Shown here in pieces: positions 44,289 to 53,764 of a stretch of 64,000 nucleotides of DNA. The notes beneath the pieces are model-generated. The model saw nothing but the letters and a program-made list of their open reading frames with translations, was not told where the DNA came from and searched no databases. Both the position numbers and the translations under genes were made by a program. The stretch comes from an uncultured Prochlorococcus sp. (GTDB lineage Bacteria > Cyanobacteriota > Cyanobacteriia > PCC-6307 > Cyanobiaceae). Position 1 is the stretch's first letter. Each line of letters opens with the position of its first letter. The stretch is taken from the NCBI RefSeq assembly GCF_902616385.1, contig NZ_CACMSM010000005.1:1-64000 (forward strand), given 5' to 3'.

Positions 44289-45893
44289 ATGTTAGGGACT
44301 TTGGGAGCTGGATTGTCTAATTTTCCTTGGTTATCTGCTTCAATTTTATTCCCAATTGGTAGTGCATTTGTGATACCTTTTTTCCCAGATAAAGGGGATG
44401 GCAAAGAGGTGAGATGGTTCGCATTGTCTATTGCATTAATAACTTTTTTAATAACTGTAGGTTCATATATAAATGGCTTTGATATTAGTAATGAAAATGT
44501 TCAACTTAAAGAAAATATAAGTTGGCTCCCTGATTTAGGTCTTACTTGGTCTGTTGGTGCTGATGGCATGTCAATGCCGTTAATATTATTGACTAGTTTT
44601 ATAACTGCTTTAGCAGTTCTTGCTGCATGGCCAGTCAAGTTCAAACCAAAGTTATTTTTCTTTTTGATATTGGTTATGGATGGTGGGCAAATCGCTGTGT
44701 TTGCTGTACAGGATATGCTTTTATTCTTTCTAACTTGGGAACTTGAGTTAATTCCCGTTTATTTATTACTGGCTATATGGGGTGGCAAAAATCGACAATA
44801 TGCAGCAACAAAATTCATTATTTATACAGCTGGCAGTTCTATCTTTATTCTTCTTGCAGCGTTAGCAATGGGTTTCTATGGTACAGAAATTCCTAACTTT
44901 GAGTTTTCTCACTTGGCAGCTCAAGATTTTAGTCAAAAATTCCAAATTTTATGTTACATAGGTCTTTTAATTGCATTTGGTGTGAAACTACCAATAGTAC
45001 CTCTTCATACTTGGCTTCCAGATGCTCATGGAGAGGCTACAGCTCCTGTTCATATGCTTTTAGCAGGAATTTTATTAAAGATGGGAGGATATGCTCTTTT
45101 AAGATTTAATGCACAATTATTACCCGTTGCTCATGCTCAATTTGCCCCATTATTAATAGTTCTAGGGGTAGTCAATATAATTTATGCTGCATTAACTTCT
45201 TTTGCTCAAAGAAATCTTAAAAGAAAAATTGCATACAGCTCGATAAGTCATATGGGTTTTGTTCTTATTGGTATAGGTAGTTTTAGTAGCCTTGGAACAA
45301 GCGGAGCTATGCTGCAAATGGTTAGTCATGGATTAATAGGTGCAAGTTTATTTTTTCTTGTTGGTGCCACCTATGACAGGACAAAGACTCTTAAACTTGA
45401 TGAAATGAGTGGTGTAGGACAAAAAATGAGAATTATGTTTGCCCTATGGACTGCTTGCTCCCTAGCCTCCCTTGCTTTACCAGGTATGAGTGGATTTGTT
45501 TCCGAATTGATGGTATTTACAGGATTTGTTACTGATGAAGTGTATACACTACCCTTTAGGGTTGTAATGGCCTCTTTAGCCGCTATCGGTGTAATACTTA
45601 CTCCTATTTATCTACTTTCAATGTTAAGAGAAATTTTCTTTGGTAAAGAAAATCCTAAATTAATCGAAGAACGAAAACTTATAGATGCAGAGCCAAGGGA
45701 AATTTATATTATTGCTTGTTTACTCCTGCCGATTATTGGAATAGGTTTGTACCCAAGATTAGTTACTGAAACTTACATTGCATCCATCAATAATTTGGTC
45801 GATCGAGATTTAACTGCAGTTAAAGGCGCTGTGAAAACAAATATTTTTTCAGGAACTAAAACAAATGAAATCCTAAAAGCTCCAACAATATAA
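44289..45893 (+). CDS. ndhD: NAD(P)H-quinone oxidoreductase subunit D1 (chain 4)
   Basis: A 534-residue antiporter-like subunit of NDH-1. Signatures are [58 protein letters not shown] and [16 protein letters not shown]. It belongs with NdhF1 in the respiratory/cyclic type complex rather than the CO2-uptake type, judging by neighbourhood. I use the ATG at 44289 because the family N-terminus begins near MLGTLGAG; an in-frame TTG at 44253 would add 12 residues. Confidence 0.94.
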   Translation: MLGTLGAGLSNFPWLSASILFPIGSAFVIPFFPDKGDGKEVRWFALSIALITFLITVGSYINGFDISNENVQLKENISWLPDLGLTWSVGADGMSMPLILLTSFITALAVLAAWPVKFKPKLFFFLILVMDGGQIAVFAVQDMLLFFLTWELELIPVYLLLAIWGGKNRQYAATKFIIYTAGSSIFILLAALAMGFYGTEIPNFEFSHLAAQDFSQKFQILCYIGLLIAFGVKLPIVPLHTWLPDAHGEATAPVHMLLAGILLKMGGYALLRFNAQLLPVAHAQFAPLLIVLGVVNIIYAALTSFAQRNLKRKIAYSSISHMGFVLIGIGSFSSLGTSGAMLQMVSHGLIGASLFFLVGATYDRTKTLKLDEMSGVGQKMRIMFALWTACSLASLALPGMSGFVSELMVFTGFVTDEVYTLPFRVVMASLAAIGVILTPIYLLSMLREIFFGKENPKLIEERKLIDAEPREIYIIACLLLPIIGIGLYPRLVTETYIASINNLVDRDLTAVKGAVKTNIFSGTKTNEILKAPTI

Positions 45894-46016
45894 TTTTTTA
45901 AATTAATGCAATATTGTTTGGCATTAAATAAATTAAAAGATATCTTGTGAATAGATTTTATCTATTTCAAAATATCTTATTTCAATCCTATTGATAGGCA
46001 ACAATTAGGCCCTAGA

Positions 46017-46838
46017 TTGTTGATTAAGTTTCTTCAAGACGCCGCAGGTAAAGGTGAGCTTGATCCATGGGATATTGATGTAATAAGTGTAATAGATAGT
46101 TTTTTAGAGCAATACTCACACACTTTTAATCAATCTTCAAATAGTCAAATCTCATATCATAAGGACTTAGCTGAGACCAGCGAAGCATTTTTTGCGGCTT
46201 CCGTACTTGTTAATCTTAAGGCTCAGGTTTTGGAATCTGATGTTTTCAAAGAAAATTCTTCAGATTTTGAAGATGAATTTGATTTGGATGATCAAGATTG
46301 GATTGATAAAGAATTTGATATTCCAAAATATCCTGAAAAATATCTAAGGAGAAGATCAATTGCCCAGCCAATTCTTAAACGTACAACAACGTTGGGAGAA
46401 CTTGTAAGTCAGTTAGAGTCCATAGCAGAAGTTATAGAAACCCAAGATCTTCTGCTTATGAAGAGAAAAAGAAATAAAAAATATTCTGATAAGGCTTTAA
46501 TTTCTCAAGTAAAATCTTTAGCACATCGCGAGAAACTTCCAGAAACAACTAAAGCATTAGGGAAATTTATTGACGGATGGGAAAAAGCATTACAATGGAC
46601 AGATTTTGAATATTTAGTCAAACAATGGCAAACCGTTGTAAAAAATGATTTAGATAAAGATCGTTTGGGAGTTTTTTGGGCTTTGTTATTTTTATCATCT
46701 GAAAACAAAATTGAAATTAAACAAATTAATTCCTTGTATGGCCCAATTCAAATTAAAAGAATAATACCTGATGGTGGCTTAGCTCAATTGCCTATAGAAA
46801 ATCTTGAGGTAAGTACTGTCTCTTCCTCGGCTGCTTAG
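46017..46838 (+). CDS. scpA: Segregation and condensation protein A
   Basis: A kleisin of 273 residues that bridges the SMC dimer. The opening FLQDAAGKGELDPWDIDVISVIDSFLEQY corresponds to the cyanobacterial ScpA N-terminus. The central acidic linker (SDFEDEFDLDDQDWIDKEFD) and a C-terminal winged-helix-like end (LLFLSSENKIEIKQINSLYGPIQIKRI) agree. The start is uncertain: TTG at 46017 is chosen because there is no ATG nearby, and the in-frame stop upstream is at 45948. ScpB is not in the window. Confidence 0.8.
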   Translation: MLIKFLQDAAGKGELDPWDIDVISVIDSFLEQYSHTFNQSSNSQISYHKDLAETSEAFFAASVLVNLKAQVLESDVFKENSSDFEDEFDLDDQDWIDKEFDIPKYPEKYLRRRSIAQPILKRTTTLGELVSQLESIAEVIETQDLLLMKRKRNKKYSDKALISQVKSLAHREKLPETTKALGKFIDGWEKALQWTDFEYLVKQWQTVVKNDLDKDRLGVFWALLFLSSENKIEIKQINSLYGPIQIKRIIPDGGLAQLPIENLEVSTVSSSAA

Positions 46839-46885
46839 AAGCCTAATAGTAATAACGTATAATTTAAAAAAATGGTTTTGAATTT

Positions 46886-48064
46886 ATGAAGGCAATGATA
46901 CTTGCGGCAGGTAAAGGCACACGTGTTCAGCCTATTACGCATGTTATTCCGAAACCGATGATTCCGATTTTGCAAAAACCTGTTATGGAGTTTCTCTTAG
47001 AACTTTTAAGAGAACATAATTTTAAGGAAATAATGGTAAATGTTTCTCATCTGGCTGAAGAAATTGAAAATTATTTTAGGGATGGTCAAAGATTTGGAGT
47101 AGAAATTGCTTATAGTTTTGAGGGAAGAATTGAAGATGGAGAATTAATAGGTGATGCTTTGGGATCCGCAGGAGGATTAAAAAAAATTCAGGATTTTCAA
47201 AATTTCTTTGATGAAACTTTTGTTGTTTTATGTGGTGATGCTTTAGTTGATTTAGATTTAACTCAAGCTGTTAAAAAACATAAACAGAAAGGAGCTATTG
47301 CGAGCTTAATAACAAAGAAAGTAACTAAAGATCAAGTATCAAGTTACGGTGTAGTAGTTTCTGATGACAACGGTCGAATAAAGGCTTTTCAGGAAAAGCC
47401 AACAGTTGATCAAGCTTTAAGTGACTCTATAAATACAGGAATTTATCTTTTCGAACCCGAAATTTTTAATTACATACCTTCAGCTGAGAAATTTGATATT
47501 GGAGCTGATCTTTTTCCTAAACTTGTTGAAATGGATTTACCTTTTTTTGCATTACCAATGGATTTTGAATGGGTAGATATTGGTAAAGTACCTGATTATT
47601 GGAGTGCTATTAGAAATGTATTGCGAGGTAAGGTAAGACAAGTGCAAATACCAGGTAAGGAAATAAAACCAGGAGTTTATACCGGTTTGAATGTAGCGGC
47701 TAACTGGGAAAAAGTAAATATTAAAGGGCCGGTTTATATAGGAGGCATGACTAGGATCGAGGATGGAGCAAATATTATTGGCCCTTCCATGATTGGTCCA
47801 AGTTGTTGTATTTGCGAGGGCGCAACTATAGATAACTCAATTATTTTTGATTATTCTAAAATTGGTAAAGGAGTCAGACTTATTGATAAGTTAGTGTTTG
47901 GTAAATATTGTGTTGGCAAAAATGGAGATCATTTTGATTTGCAAGATGCATCTTTAGATTGGTTAATAGCAGATTCAAGAAGGTCTGATTTTACTGAGCC
48001 ATCACCTCAGCAGAAAGCTATGGCAGAATTATTAGGTACTGATTTGATTAATATTCCAGACTAA
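46886..48064 (+). CDS. NDP-sugar pyrophosphorylase (mannose-1-phosphate guanylyltransferase-like)
   Basis: A 392-residue nucleotidyltransferase. The N-terminal GT-A-like domain starts MKAMILAAGKGTRVQPITHVIPKPM, with the nucleotide motif AAGKGTR, and has VVLCGDALVDLDL and EWVDIGKVPDYW. A left-handed beta-helix-like part with hexapeptide-type repeats (VYIGGMTRIEDGANIIGPSMIGPSC) occupies residues about 275-340. It probably makes an activated sugar (GDP-mannose or dTDP/UDP-glucose) for the cell envelope; the base and sugar are not determinable here. The 3' end overlaps convergent metF by 17 bp. Confidence 0.85.
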   Translation: MKAMILAAGKGTRVQPITHVIPKPMIPILQKPVMEFLLELLREHNFKEIMVNVSHLAEEIENYFRDGQRFGVEIAYSFEGRIEDGELIGDALGSAGGLKKIQDFQNFFDETFVVLCGDALVDLDLTQAVKKHKQKGAIASLITKKVTKDQVSSYGVVVSDDNGRIKAFQEKPTVDQALSDSINTGIYLFEPEIFNYIPSAEKFDIGADLFPKLVEMDLPFFALPMDFEWVDIGKVPDYWSAIRNVLRGKVRQVQIPGKEIKPGVYTGLNVAANWEKVNIKGPVYIGGMTRIEDGANIIGPSMIGPSCCICEGATIDNSIIFDYSKIGKGVRLIDKLVFGKYCVGKNGDHFDLQDASLDWLIADSRRSDFTEPSPQQKAMAELLGTDLINIPD

Positions 48065-48938
48065 GATTAGCTTTTTCAATAATCTCAGGAATTAAATGCT
48101 CTGCTTTTACGGCCATTAGATGAACACCATTTGCGATATTAATAAAATCATGAGCTTGTTCAGATGCAATTTGAATACCTTCTTGTAATGGGTCTTTAGC
48201 ATCTTTAAGACGATTTAAGATATTTTCAGGGATGTTTGCGCCTGGAACGTATTTGTTTATAAAGAGAGCATTTTTATAAGACTTTAATAGGAATACACCT
48301 GCAATTACTGGAATTTTAAGAGGCTTGCTAATTTTTTCGCAAAATTCTATCAAATTTTCTTTTTCCATAACCATTTGAGTTTGTATAAATCCAGCTCCAG
48401 CCTCTTTTTTCTTTCGCAATCTATTTTCTAAACTTTTCTTATTTCTGCAATTTGGATCAGCTGCAGCACCTGCAAAAATAAATGTTTTTTTATCGGCAAG
48501 TTCTCCTAGAGTAGGATCAATCCCTTCATTGAAAGCCTGAATTTGTTTCAGCAATTTAACTGACTCAAACTCATGTACGGCCTTGGCATCTTGTTGATCC
48601 CCAGCTTTTACTGAATCACCGGTAATGCATAAGATGTTTTTAATTCCTAAAGCATTTGCTCCCAGAATGTCTGATTGTAAAGCAATTTTATTACGATCTC
48701 TGCAAGAGATTTGCATTACTGGTTCTATCCCATTTTCCAGTAATAGTTTGGACATTGCCAAGCTGCACATTCTCATTACAGCTCTGCTTCCATCGGTAAT
48801 GTTAACAGCATGTACCTTATCTTTCAAAAGTTGTGCTATCTTAAGAGATCTTATGGGGCTTCCACCTCTTGGCGGCATTAACTCTGCTGTTATTACCTTA
48901 GATTTTTTTTCTAAAGTCTGCTGAAGTTTTGATTTCAA
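48048..48938 (-). CDS. metF: Methylenetetrahydrofolate reductase
   Basis: Reduces 5,10-methylene-THF to 5-methyl-THF for methionine synthesis. The TIM-barrel strands appear as KVITAELMPPRGG, AVNITDG, LCITGDSV, KTFIFAGAAADPN, GAGFIQTQMVM and IPVIAGVFLL, as in MetF. Length is 296 residues. The start is a TTG at 48936-48938. The PPRGG segment is used by the family's bacterial MTHFRs. It is divergent from the pedR gene by 77 bp. Confidence 0.9.
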   Translation of the reverse strand: MKSKLQQTLEKKSKVITAELMPPRGGSPIRSLKIAQLLKDKVHAVNITDGSRAVMRMCSLAMSKLLLENGIEPVMQISCRDRNKIALQSDILGANALGIKNILCITGDSVKAGDQQDAKAVHEFESVKLLKQIQAFNEGIDPTLGELADKKTFIFAGAAADPNCRNKKSLENRLRKKKEAGAGFIQTQMVMEKENLIEFCEKISKPLKIPVIAGVFLLKSYKNALFINKYVPGANIPENILNRLKDAKDPLQEGIQIASEQAHDFINIANGVHLMAVKAEHLIPEIIEKANLSLEY

Positions 48939-49015
48939 TTGCTTTTGTTTCCTAGTTGGTTAACAAGTGTACTGAGATTGCTAAACTTAATTAATATAAA
49001 AAAGGAACTGTTTAA

Positions 49016-49294
49016 ATGCAAATGGTTGATGAAGAAGTAAACAACATTGACATGATGGGTCTCTCAGCAAGGGAGATGGAAATCATTGATCTTGTAGCTG
49101 ATGGGCTTACAAATCAAGAAATTGCTGTAAAACTAACTATTAGTAAAAGAACTGTTGATAATCATGTAAGTAATATGTTTACAAAAACTGGTTCTAAAAA
49201 CAGAGTAGCACTTTTGAATTGGGCAATGGACAACGGAAAGATTTGTAGAGATGGGTTTAATTGTTGTACACTCCCAGACTCTGATCAGGATTAG
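49016..49294 (+). CDS. pedR: LuxR-type HTH regulator, PedR homologue
   Basis: A 92-residue protein that is essentially a LuxR/GerE DNA-binding domain (LSAREMEIIDLVADGLTNQEIAVKLTISKRTVDNHVSNMF). The C-terminus has Cys77, Cys83 and Cys84 in GKICRDGFNCCTLP, very like Synechocystis PedR, where a cysteine responds to thioredoxin and photosynthetic electron flow. There is no receiver domain. It therefore likely senses redox state. The 3' end overlaps a convergent small gene by 38 bp, in which a terminator hairpin is embedded. Confidence 0.8.
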   Translation: MQMVDEEVNNIDMMGLSAREMEIIDLVADGLTNQEIAVKLTISKRTVDNHVSNMFTKTGSKNRVALLNWAMDNGKICRDGFNCCTLPDSDQD

Positions 49295-49445
49295 TATAAC
49301 CCTGAGCTTTTTTTGTGTCATTAGCCAAATCCATTAGGCAATAATTTGTAGAACCTAATTCGAAAAGTTCAGCATATGCAATACATGCATCCTTGTCTGA
49401 ATCAACAAATCTCAATATTCCTTCTTTGTCGTAAAGACCATACAT
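49257..49445 (-). CDS. Small conserved-looking protein of unknown function (62 aa)
   Basis: An ORF of 62 codons beginning MYGLYDKEGILRFVDSDKDACIAYAELFEL, with features of a folded domain (Tyr/Gly/Leu-rich start, internal Cys in ACIAY and YCLMDL). Its composition is protein-like rather than random: it starts with ATG and fills the gap between pedR and the CYTH gene. No family recognised. Its 3' 38 bp overlap pedR and contain the hairpin of the pedR terminator on the other strand. I judge it probably real. Confidence 0.55.
   Translation of the reverse strand: MYGLYDKEGILRFVDSDKDACIAYAELFELGSTNYCLMDLANDTKKAQGYTNPDQSLGVYNN
49285..49314 (+). terminator. Terminator of pedR
   Basis: TCAGG (49285-49289) pairs with CCTGA (49301-49305) over an 11-nt loop, followed two bases later by seven Ts at 49308-49314. 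The stem is short but GC-containing, and it spans the pedR stop codon. Confidence 0.5.
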
Positions 49446-49527
49446 CTGAAGAAAAAAATAATTTGCTTAAATATAAAGAAAATATAAAGGATGAGTGGTT
49501 CCTCTGACTAGTTACTTTTGAAAGTTG

Positions 49528-50004
49528 TTAGATATTTTCTTTCCACTCTGAGAAAGGATTGTTAGCAAGACTGAAATTGGAGTAATGGGTGAGCCCAGTA
49601 ATTTCTTTTGAGATGAAAGATGGAAAAATTAAATCTTCCTCTTCATTAGAAAGTTCGATTTCTGCAATTTCAAGTGGATAATTATTTTCTTTAAAGCAAT
49701 CTACAATCCAAGATTTTTTCTCAATTTCTAGAAAGTATCTATCTTTTTTTATTGTATTTGCAAGATTTGACATTATTGTTTCACCATCGCTTCGTGGAAT
49801 GGAGTATTCAAATTCAAAGTTAGTAAAGCCTTTGATATGTTTTTTAAGTGTAATTTTAGAGTTTTTGCCAATAAGCCTTACCCTAATAATCCAACCATCT
49901 AAACTTTTGGATAAATATCCTTGTTCAATATAAATTTTTTTGTTTATGAATTTTTTCCAATTATCATTTTTTATCAGAAATCTTCTTTCTATCTCTAGCG
50001 CCAT
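49528..50004 (-). CDS. CYTH domain (triphosphate tunnel) protein
   Basis: A 158-residue protein of the CYTH/TTM family. The start MALEIERRFLIKNDNW contains the ExExK-type signature (here EIERR with Arg in the last place, a common variant). Further charged strands VRLIGKNSKITLKKH, FEFEYSIP and EIAEIELSNEEE line the tunnel. Members hydrolyse inorganic triphosphate or nucleoside triphosphates; the substrate here is unknown. It is 7 bp downstream of nadK, at the 3' end of the ndhAIGE-nadK run. Confidence 0.85.
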   Translation of the reverse strand: MALEIERRFLIKNDNWKKFINKKIYIEQGYLSKSLDGWIIRVRLIGKNSKITLKKHIKGFTNFEFEYSIPRSDGETIMSNLANTIKKDRYFLEIEKKSWIVDCFKENNYPLEIAEIELSNEEEDLIFPSFISKEITGLTHYSNFSLANNPFSEWKENI

Positions 50005-50011
50005 TTAATTT

Positions 50012-50914
50012 TTAAAATTTTTTAGATAAATCACCTTTCAAATCTAGTTTTTTTATTAGGGTACTATAGTAACTTGTGCTTTTTTTAAACTTTATTATTT
50101 TGCAGGGCGATTGCCCTTTTTTGATCTCACAATAATAATTTTCCTTAATCGTCATACATTTTGACCCGTCTCTCCATAATTTAATTTCCCCTTTACTTTT
50201 TTTTACAGGTTTTATAATTACCTTACTTGTATTAGGTATCACTATTGGTCTACTAGCCAAACTCATCGGGCATATAGGGTTAATTATCATTGCATCAATA
50301 CTAGGGTGTACTATTGGGCCCCCTGCAGCCATTGAGTAAGCTGTTGAACCAGTAGATGTAGATATAATTAATCCATCACCTTTGTATTCGTTAACCTTCT
50401 CATTATCTATTTCAATTTCTATTTGGTTGGTTGGAGAAATGTCTTCTTCAACAGATTTAAAATAAAAATCATTTAAGGCATCGTAGCTTTTTATGATTTT
50501 TTTCTCAGAACATGTCCCGTTAATATAAACATTACAATTTAATCTATTACGACAGTCAATTTTATATTCTTCGTTTTCAAGGATTTCAATAAAAGATTTG
50601 TCAAACAAAAAATCTTTTTCTTGCGTAAGGAAACCCAGATTGCCACCAATATTAATGCTCAACAAAGGAATATCATAATCAGCTAAAGCATTTGCACATT
50701 TTAGAAAGGTCCCATCTCCACCAAGAACTATGCCAATATTTGGTTGTAATTCTAAATTATAAAAATGTTTTGCAATTTCATCTCTGTGAAAATCACTTTG
50801 AATTCTTTTTGATTTTATATTTTTAGCTTTGAGAACTTCCTCACAGAATTTAGAGGCTTCTTGAGCTATAGAACTATCTGAACGATAAATTATAAGCACT
50901 AATGAAAGTTTCAT
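50012..50914 (-). CDS. nadK: NAD kinase
   Basis: Phosphorylates NAD to NADP. The GGDGT motif is in [18 protein letters not shown] (residues about 80-96), and the NE/D-type and glycine-rich motif is [18 protein letters not shown]. Length is 300 residues. It starts 9 bp downstream of ndhE, so it is probably transcribed with the NDH-1 genes. Cyanobacteria usually carry two NAD kinases; whether a second lies elsewhere cannot be seen. Confidence 0.92.
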   Translation of the reverse strand: MKLSLVLIIYRSDSSIAQEASKFCEEVLKAKNIKSKRIQSDFHRDEIAKHFYNLELQPNIGIVLGGDGTFLKCANALADYDIPLLSINIGGNLGFLTQEKDFLFDKSFIEILENEEYKIDCRNRLNCNVYINGTCSEKKIIKSYDALNDFYFKSVEEDISPTNQIEIEIDNEKVNEYKGDGLIISTSTGSTAYSMAAGGPIVHPSIDAMIINPICPMSLASRPIVIPNTSKVIIKPVKKSKGEIKLWRDGSKCMTIKENYYCEIKKGQSPCKIIKFKKSTSYYSTLIKKLDLKGDLSKKF

Positions 50915-50923
50915 TTAGTGTTT

Positions 50924-51244
50924 TTACCATTTTAATAAATTAAAACTTTCCATATCTACAGTTACCCTATTTCTATAAAGAGATAATAAGATAGCTAATC
51001 CAACTGCTGCTTCTGCTGCAGCTACAGTAATCACAAAAATTGTAAAAACTTGTCCTTGAATTAAATTATTATCAACATAGGAAGAAAACGCCATTAAGTT
51101 TATATTTACTGCATTGAGCATTAATTCAATGCTCATAAGAACTCTTACTGCATTTCTGCTATTTAATAATCCCCAAATCCCAATACAAAATAGTGCTGAA
51201 GATACTATTAAAAATGCTTGAATAGGAATTGATTCTAAACTCAT
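50924..51244 (-). CDS. ndhE: NAD(P)H-quinone oxidoreductase subunit E (NuoK-type)
   Basis: A 106-residue membrane subunit with three helices. The signature VLMSIELMLNAVNINLMAFSSY holds the conserved membrane Glu (in SIELMLN) used for proton translocation. The second Glu appears in VAAAEAAVGLAILL. It follows ndhG by 18 bp in the ndhA-I-G-E order typical of cyanobacteria and plastids. Confidence 0.94.
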   Translation of the reverse strand: MSLESIPIQAFLIVSSALFCIGIWGLLNSRNAVRVLMSIELMLNAVNINLMAFSSYVDNNLIQGQVFTIFVITVAAAEAAVGLAILLSLYRNRVTVDMESFNLLKW

Positions 51245-51262
51245 AATAAGAAAAGTAAAACG

Positions 51263-51862
51263 TTAATTTTTATTTGTAAGTAATGGTTCTGATGATTTTT
51301 CAATTAACTCTTGATCAACAGGTAATCCAGTGGAAATATCCTTGCTCATTACATCTCTCCTAGCTAAAACAATAGCTCCAATCATTGCCATTAATAGTAA
51401 AACTGATGCCACTTCAAATGGTAGAAGATAATCACTAAATAGATGTTCACCAATTCTGATAGTTGATTCTTCTCCTATAGAGTTTTGGGGACTTGATAGG
51501 CTCCATACATTAGTCAAGTCAACTCTAATTAAAAGGCTTAGCAGGGTTAAACATATTGATGTTGATATGATTCTTCTCGATTTAAGGTCGCTGATGGGCT
51601 TTAAATCTTCTTTTTTATTGACTAGCATTATTGCAAAGATTATTAATACATTAACTGCACCTACATAAACTAAAACTTGTGCTGCAGCAACAAAACTTGC
51701 ATTCAAAAGAAGATATAATCCCGCAACACTCATGAACACTCCTCCTAGAAGAAAGGCTGAATAAACAATACTTTCTAGTAATACAACACCAAGTGCTCCA
51801 ATAAGGATAACTAAAGATAAAACTGAAAAACAAATAATTTGAGTTGTTATTGCAATGGACAT
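51263..51862 (-). CDS. ndhG: NAD(P)H-quinone oxidoreductase subunit G (NuoJ-type)
   Basis: A 199-residue protein with five membrane helices. The NuoJ/ND6 hallmarks are VVLLESIVYSAFLLGGVFMSVAGLYLLLNASFVAAAQVLVYVGAVNVLIIFAIML, with the conserved Tyr/Gly-rich kink (VYVGAVNVL). The C-terminus is polar and cytoplasmic. It sits 13 bp after ndhI and 18 bp before ndhE in a compact operon. Confidence 0.94.
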   Translation of the reverse strand: MSIAITTQIICFSVLSLVILIGALGVVLLESIVYSAFLLGGVFMSVAGLYLLLNASFVAAAQVLVYVGAVNVLIIFAIMLVNKKEDLKPISDLKSRRIISTSICLTLLSLLIRVDLTNVWSLSSPQNSIGEESTIRIGEHLFSDYLLPFEVASVLLLMAMIGAIVLARRDVMSKDISTGLPVDQELIEKSSEPLLTNKN

Positions 51863-51875
51863 AAATTAATGGAAA

Positions 51876-52502
51876 CTAATCGTTTGGGTTAGAAACTTTA
51901 TCTTTATTTTCATTGGATTCTGGTCTCATCCAATCATAGACTTCTTCAGGTAATTTACCAACTCTAGTATCTGAAGCTGGGATTTCATGAGGGTCCATCA
52001 CACCTTTAGGAAGATAGGCAAGTTCTCTTAGAGGTTTTACTGAAGGATCTGTTGTAACGTTTGTGGGTAGTCTACCAAGTGCAACATTATCAAAATTTAA
52101 ATTGTGTCTGTCAAAAGTAGCTAATTCATATTCTTCGGTCATTGATAAACAATTAGTTGGACAATATTCAACACAATTTCCGCAAAATATACAAACTCCA
52201 AAGTCTATAGAATAATTTCTAAGTTCCTTTTTTTTGGTTTCTTTATTCATTACCCAATCAACTACTGGTAAATTGATGGGACATACTCTTACGCAAACTT
52301 CACAAGCAATACATTTATCGAATTCATAATGTATCCTTCCTCTATATCTTTCAGAGGGTATTAATTTTTCATATGGATACTGAATAGTAACAGGTCTTCT
52401 TCGAAGATGATCAAAAGTTACTGATAAGCCATTATATAAATATTTGCCAGCGTTAAATGCTTCTTTGATATAGCTATTTATTTGATGAAGGAAATTTTTC
52501 AT
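51876..52502 (-). CDS. ndhI: NAD(P)H-quinone oxidoreductase subunit I (2x[4Fe-4S])
   Basis: A 208-residue ferredoxin-like subunit that carries electrons toward plastoquinone. Two cluster motifs [12 protein letters not shown] and [12 protein letters not shown] are complete. The N-terminal amphipathic region ([19 protein letters not shown]) anchors it on the membrane arm. The C-terminal tail of about 60 residues is acidic. The ATG is 68 bp downstream of the ndhA stop, the largest gap in the operon. Confidence 0.95.
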   Translation of the reverse strand: MKNFLHQINSYIKEAFNAGKYLYNGLSVTFDHLRRRPVTIQYPYEKLIPSERYRGRIHYEFDKCIACEVCVRVCPINLPVVDWVMNKETKKKELRNYSIDFGVCIFCGNCVEYCPTNCLSMTEEYELATFDRHNLNFDNVALGRLPTNVTTDPSVKPLRELAYLPKGVMDPHEIPASDTRVGKLPEEVYDWMRPESNENKDKVSNPND

Positions 52503-52570
52503 TTTGAAGAATTTACTTAGTTATTTTAGTTTAGTGGATTAATTTTAAATTTAAGTATTTTTACTTAAGT

Positions 52571-53689
52571 TTAACCACCAAAGAATTGAGGAAATGCAAG
52601 TTTTAATGCTGCAGTTATCAAAAGATTAGCAAGAGAAATTGGAAGAAGAAACTTCCATCCTAGATCTAATAGTTGATCTATCCTTACTCTAGGAGTTGTC
52701 CAACGCAATAATATTGCAATGAAAACCAAAAGATATGCTTTCAATACAGTCATAACAATTCCTATTGATGCGGTGAAAACTTGTATGAAGGGTGCATTAA
52801 TTGGCAAATTTAGAAACTTAGCTATTAATTCAACTGGAATAGGAAAACCCCATCCACCTAAATAAAGTATTGATACCAATAAAGCTGAAAGGATTAAGTT
52901 AATGTAACTACCAAGATAGAACAATGCGAATTTCATCCCTGCATATTCAGTTTGATATCCTGCAACTAATTCTTCTTCAGCTTCAGGTAAGTCAAATGGA
53001 AGTCTTTCACATTCTGCAAGAGCACAAATCCAAAAGACTATAAAACCAACTGGTTGTCTCCATATATTCCAACTTAGAATTCCAGCTCCACTTTGTTGGT
53101 TGACAATGTCAATAGTACTTAGAGAGTTTGTCATGAGTACGATAGCCAGCACAGATAAAGCTAAAGGAATTTCATAACTTATGGATTGAGCTGCTGCTCT
53201 TAATCCTCCTAACAAAGAATATTTATTATTTGATGCATATCCGCTCATAAGAAGACCTATTGGCTGGATACTGCTTAAAGCGATCCATAAGAAAATTCCA
53301 ATACCAACGTTACTTATTAAAAGGTTTTGTCCAAAAGGAACAATTAGCCAGGACAAAATCACAGGAACTAGAACTAATATAGGTCCTGCAGTGAAGAGAA
53401 TTCCATCCGCTTTAGCAGGAATAATATCCTCTTTGACAAGTAACTTAAGGCCATCTGCAATTGGTTGAAGGACGCCAAGCGCTCCTGCATATTCGGGACC
53501 TATTCTTTGTTGAGCAGCAGCAGATATTTTCCTTTCTAGCCAAACTGTTACTAAAACTCCAACAACCGCCGATACCAAAACCAAAAGCATAGGTAAAGGG
53601 AGCCAAATTATATGAGCGATTTCGCTGGACAGGCCAAAACCTTTTAAGAATTCATTAAAACTATATTCGAGGTCTAATCCGTATTCCAA
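52571..53689 (-). CDS. ndhA: NAD(P)H-quinone oxidoreductase subunit A-type (NuoH/ND1)
   Basis: A 372-residue membrane subunit that builds the quinone-binding chamber with NdhH/NdhK. Eight helices and the characteristic charged loops [37 protein letters not shown] and [30 protein letters not shown] (the acidic E-channel) are present. It leads ndhA-I-G-E-nadK-CYTH. Citrate synthase lies 75 bp upstream on the same strand. Confidence 0.95.
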   Translation of the reverse strand: MEYGLDLEYSFNEFLKGFGLSSEIAHIIWLPLPMLLVLVSAVVGVLVTVWLERKISAAAQQRIGPEYAGALGVLQPIADGLKLLVKEDIIPAKADGILFTAGPILVLVPVILSWLIVPFGQNLLISNVGIGIFLWIALSSIQPIGLLMSGYASNNKYSLLGGLRAAAQSISYEIPLALSVLAIVLMTNSLSTIDIVNQQSGAGILSWNIWRQPVGFIVFWICALAECERLPFDLPEAEEELVAGYQTEYAGMKFALFYLGSYINLILSALLVSILYLGGWGFPIPVELIAKFLNLPINAPFIQVFTASIGIVMTVLKAYLLVFIAILLRWTTPRVRIDQLLDLGWKFLLPISLANLLITAALKLAFPQFFGG

Positions 53690-53764
53690 AATTTTTATTA
53701 TATTTACCTAATAGATTAACTCTTCACAAACGATATGTGTGTTTTTTATGAAAAGCTGCAAATA

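Noticed and set aside
46017-46838. Reading scpA upstream to 45951
   Set aside because: The upstream codons lack ATG, GTG or TTG starts and the added residues do not look like an ScpA N-terminus; the TTG at 46017 is kept.
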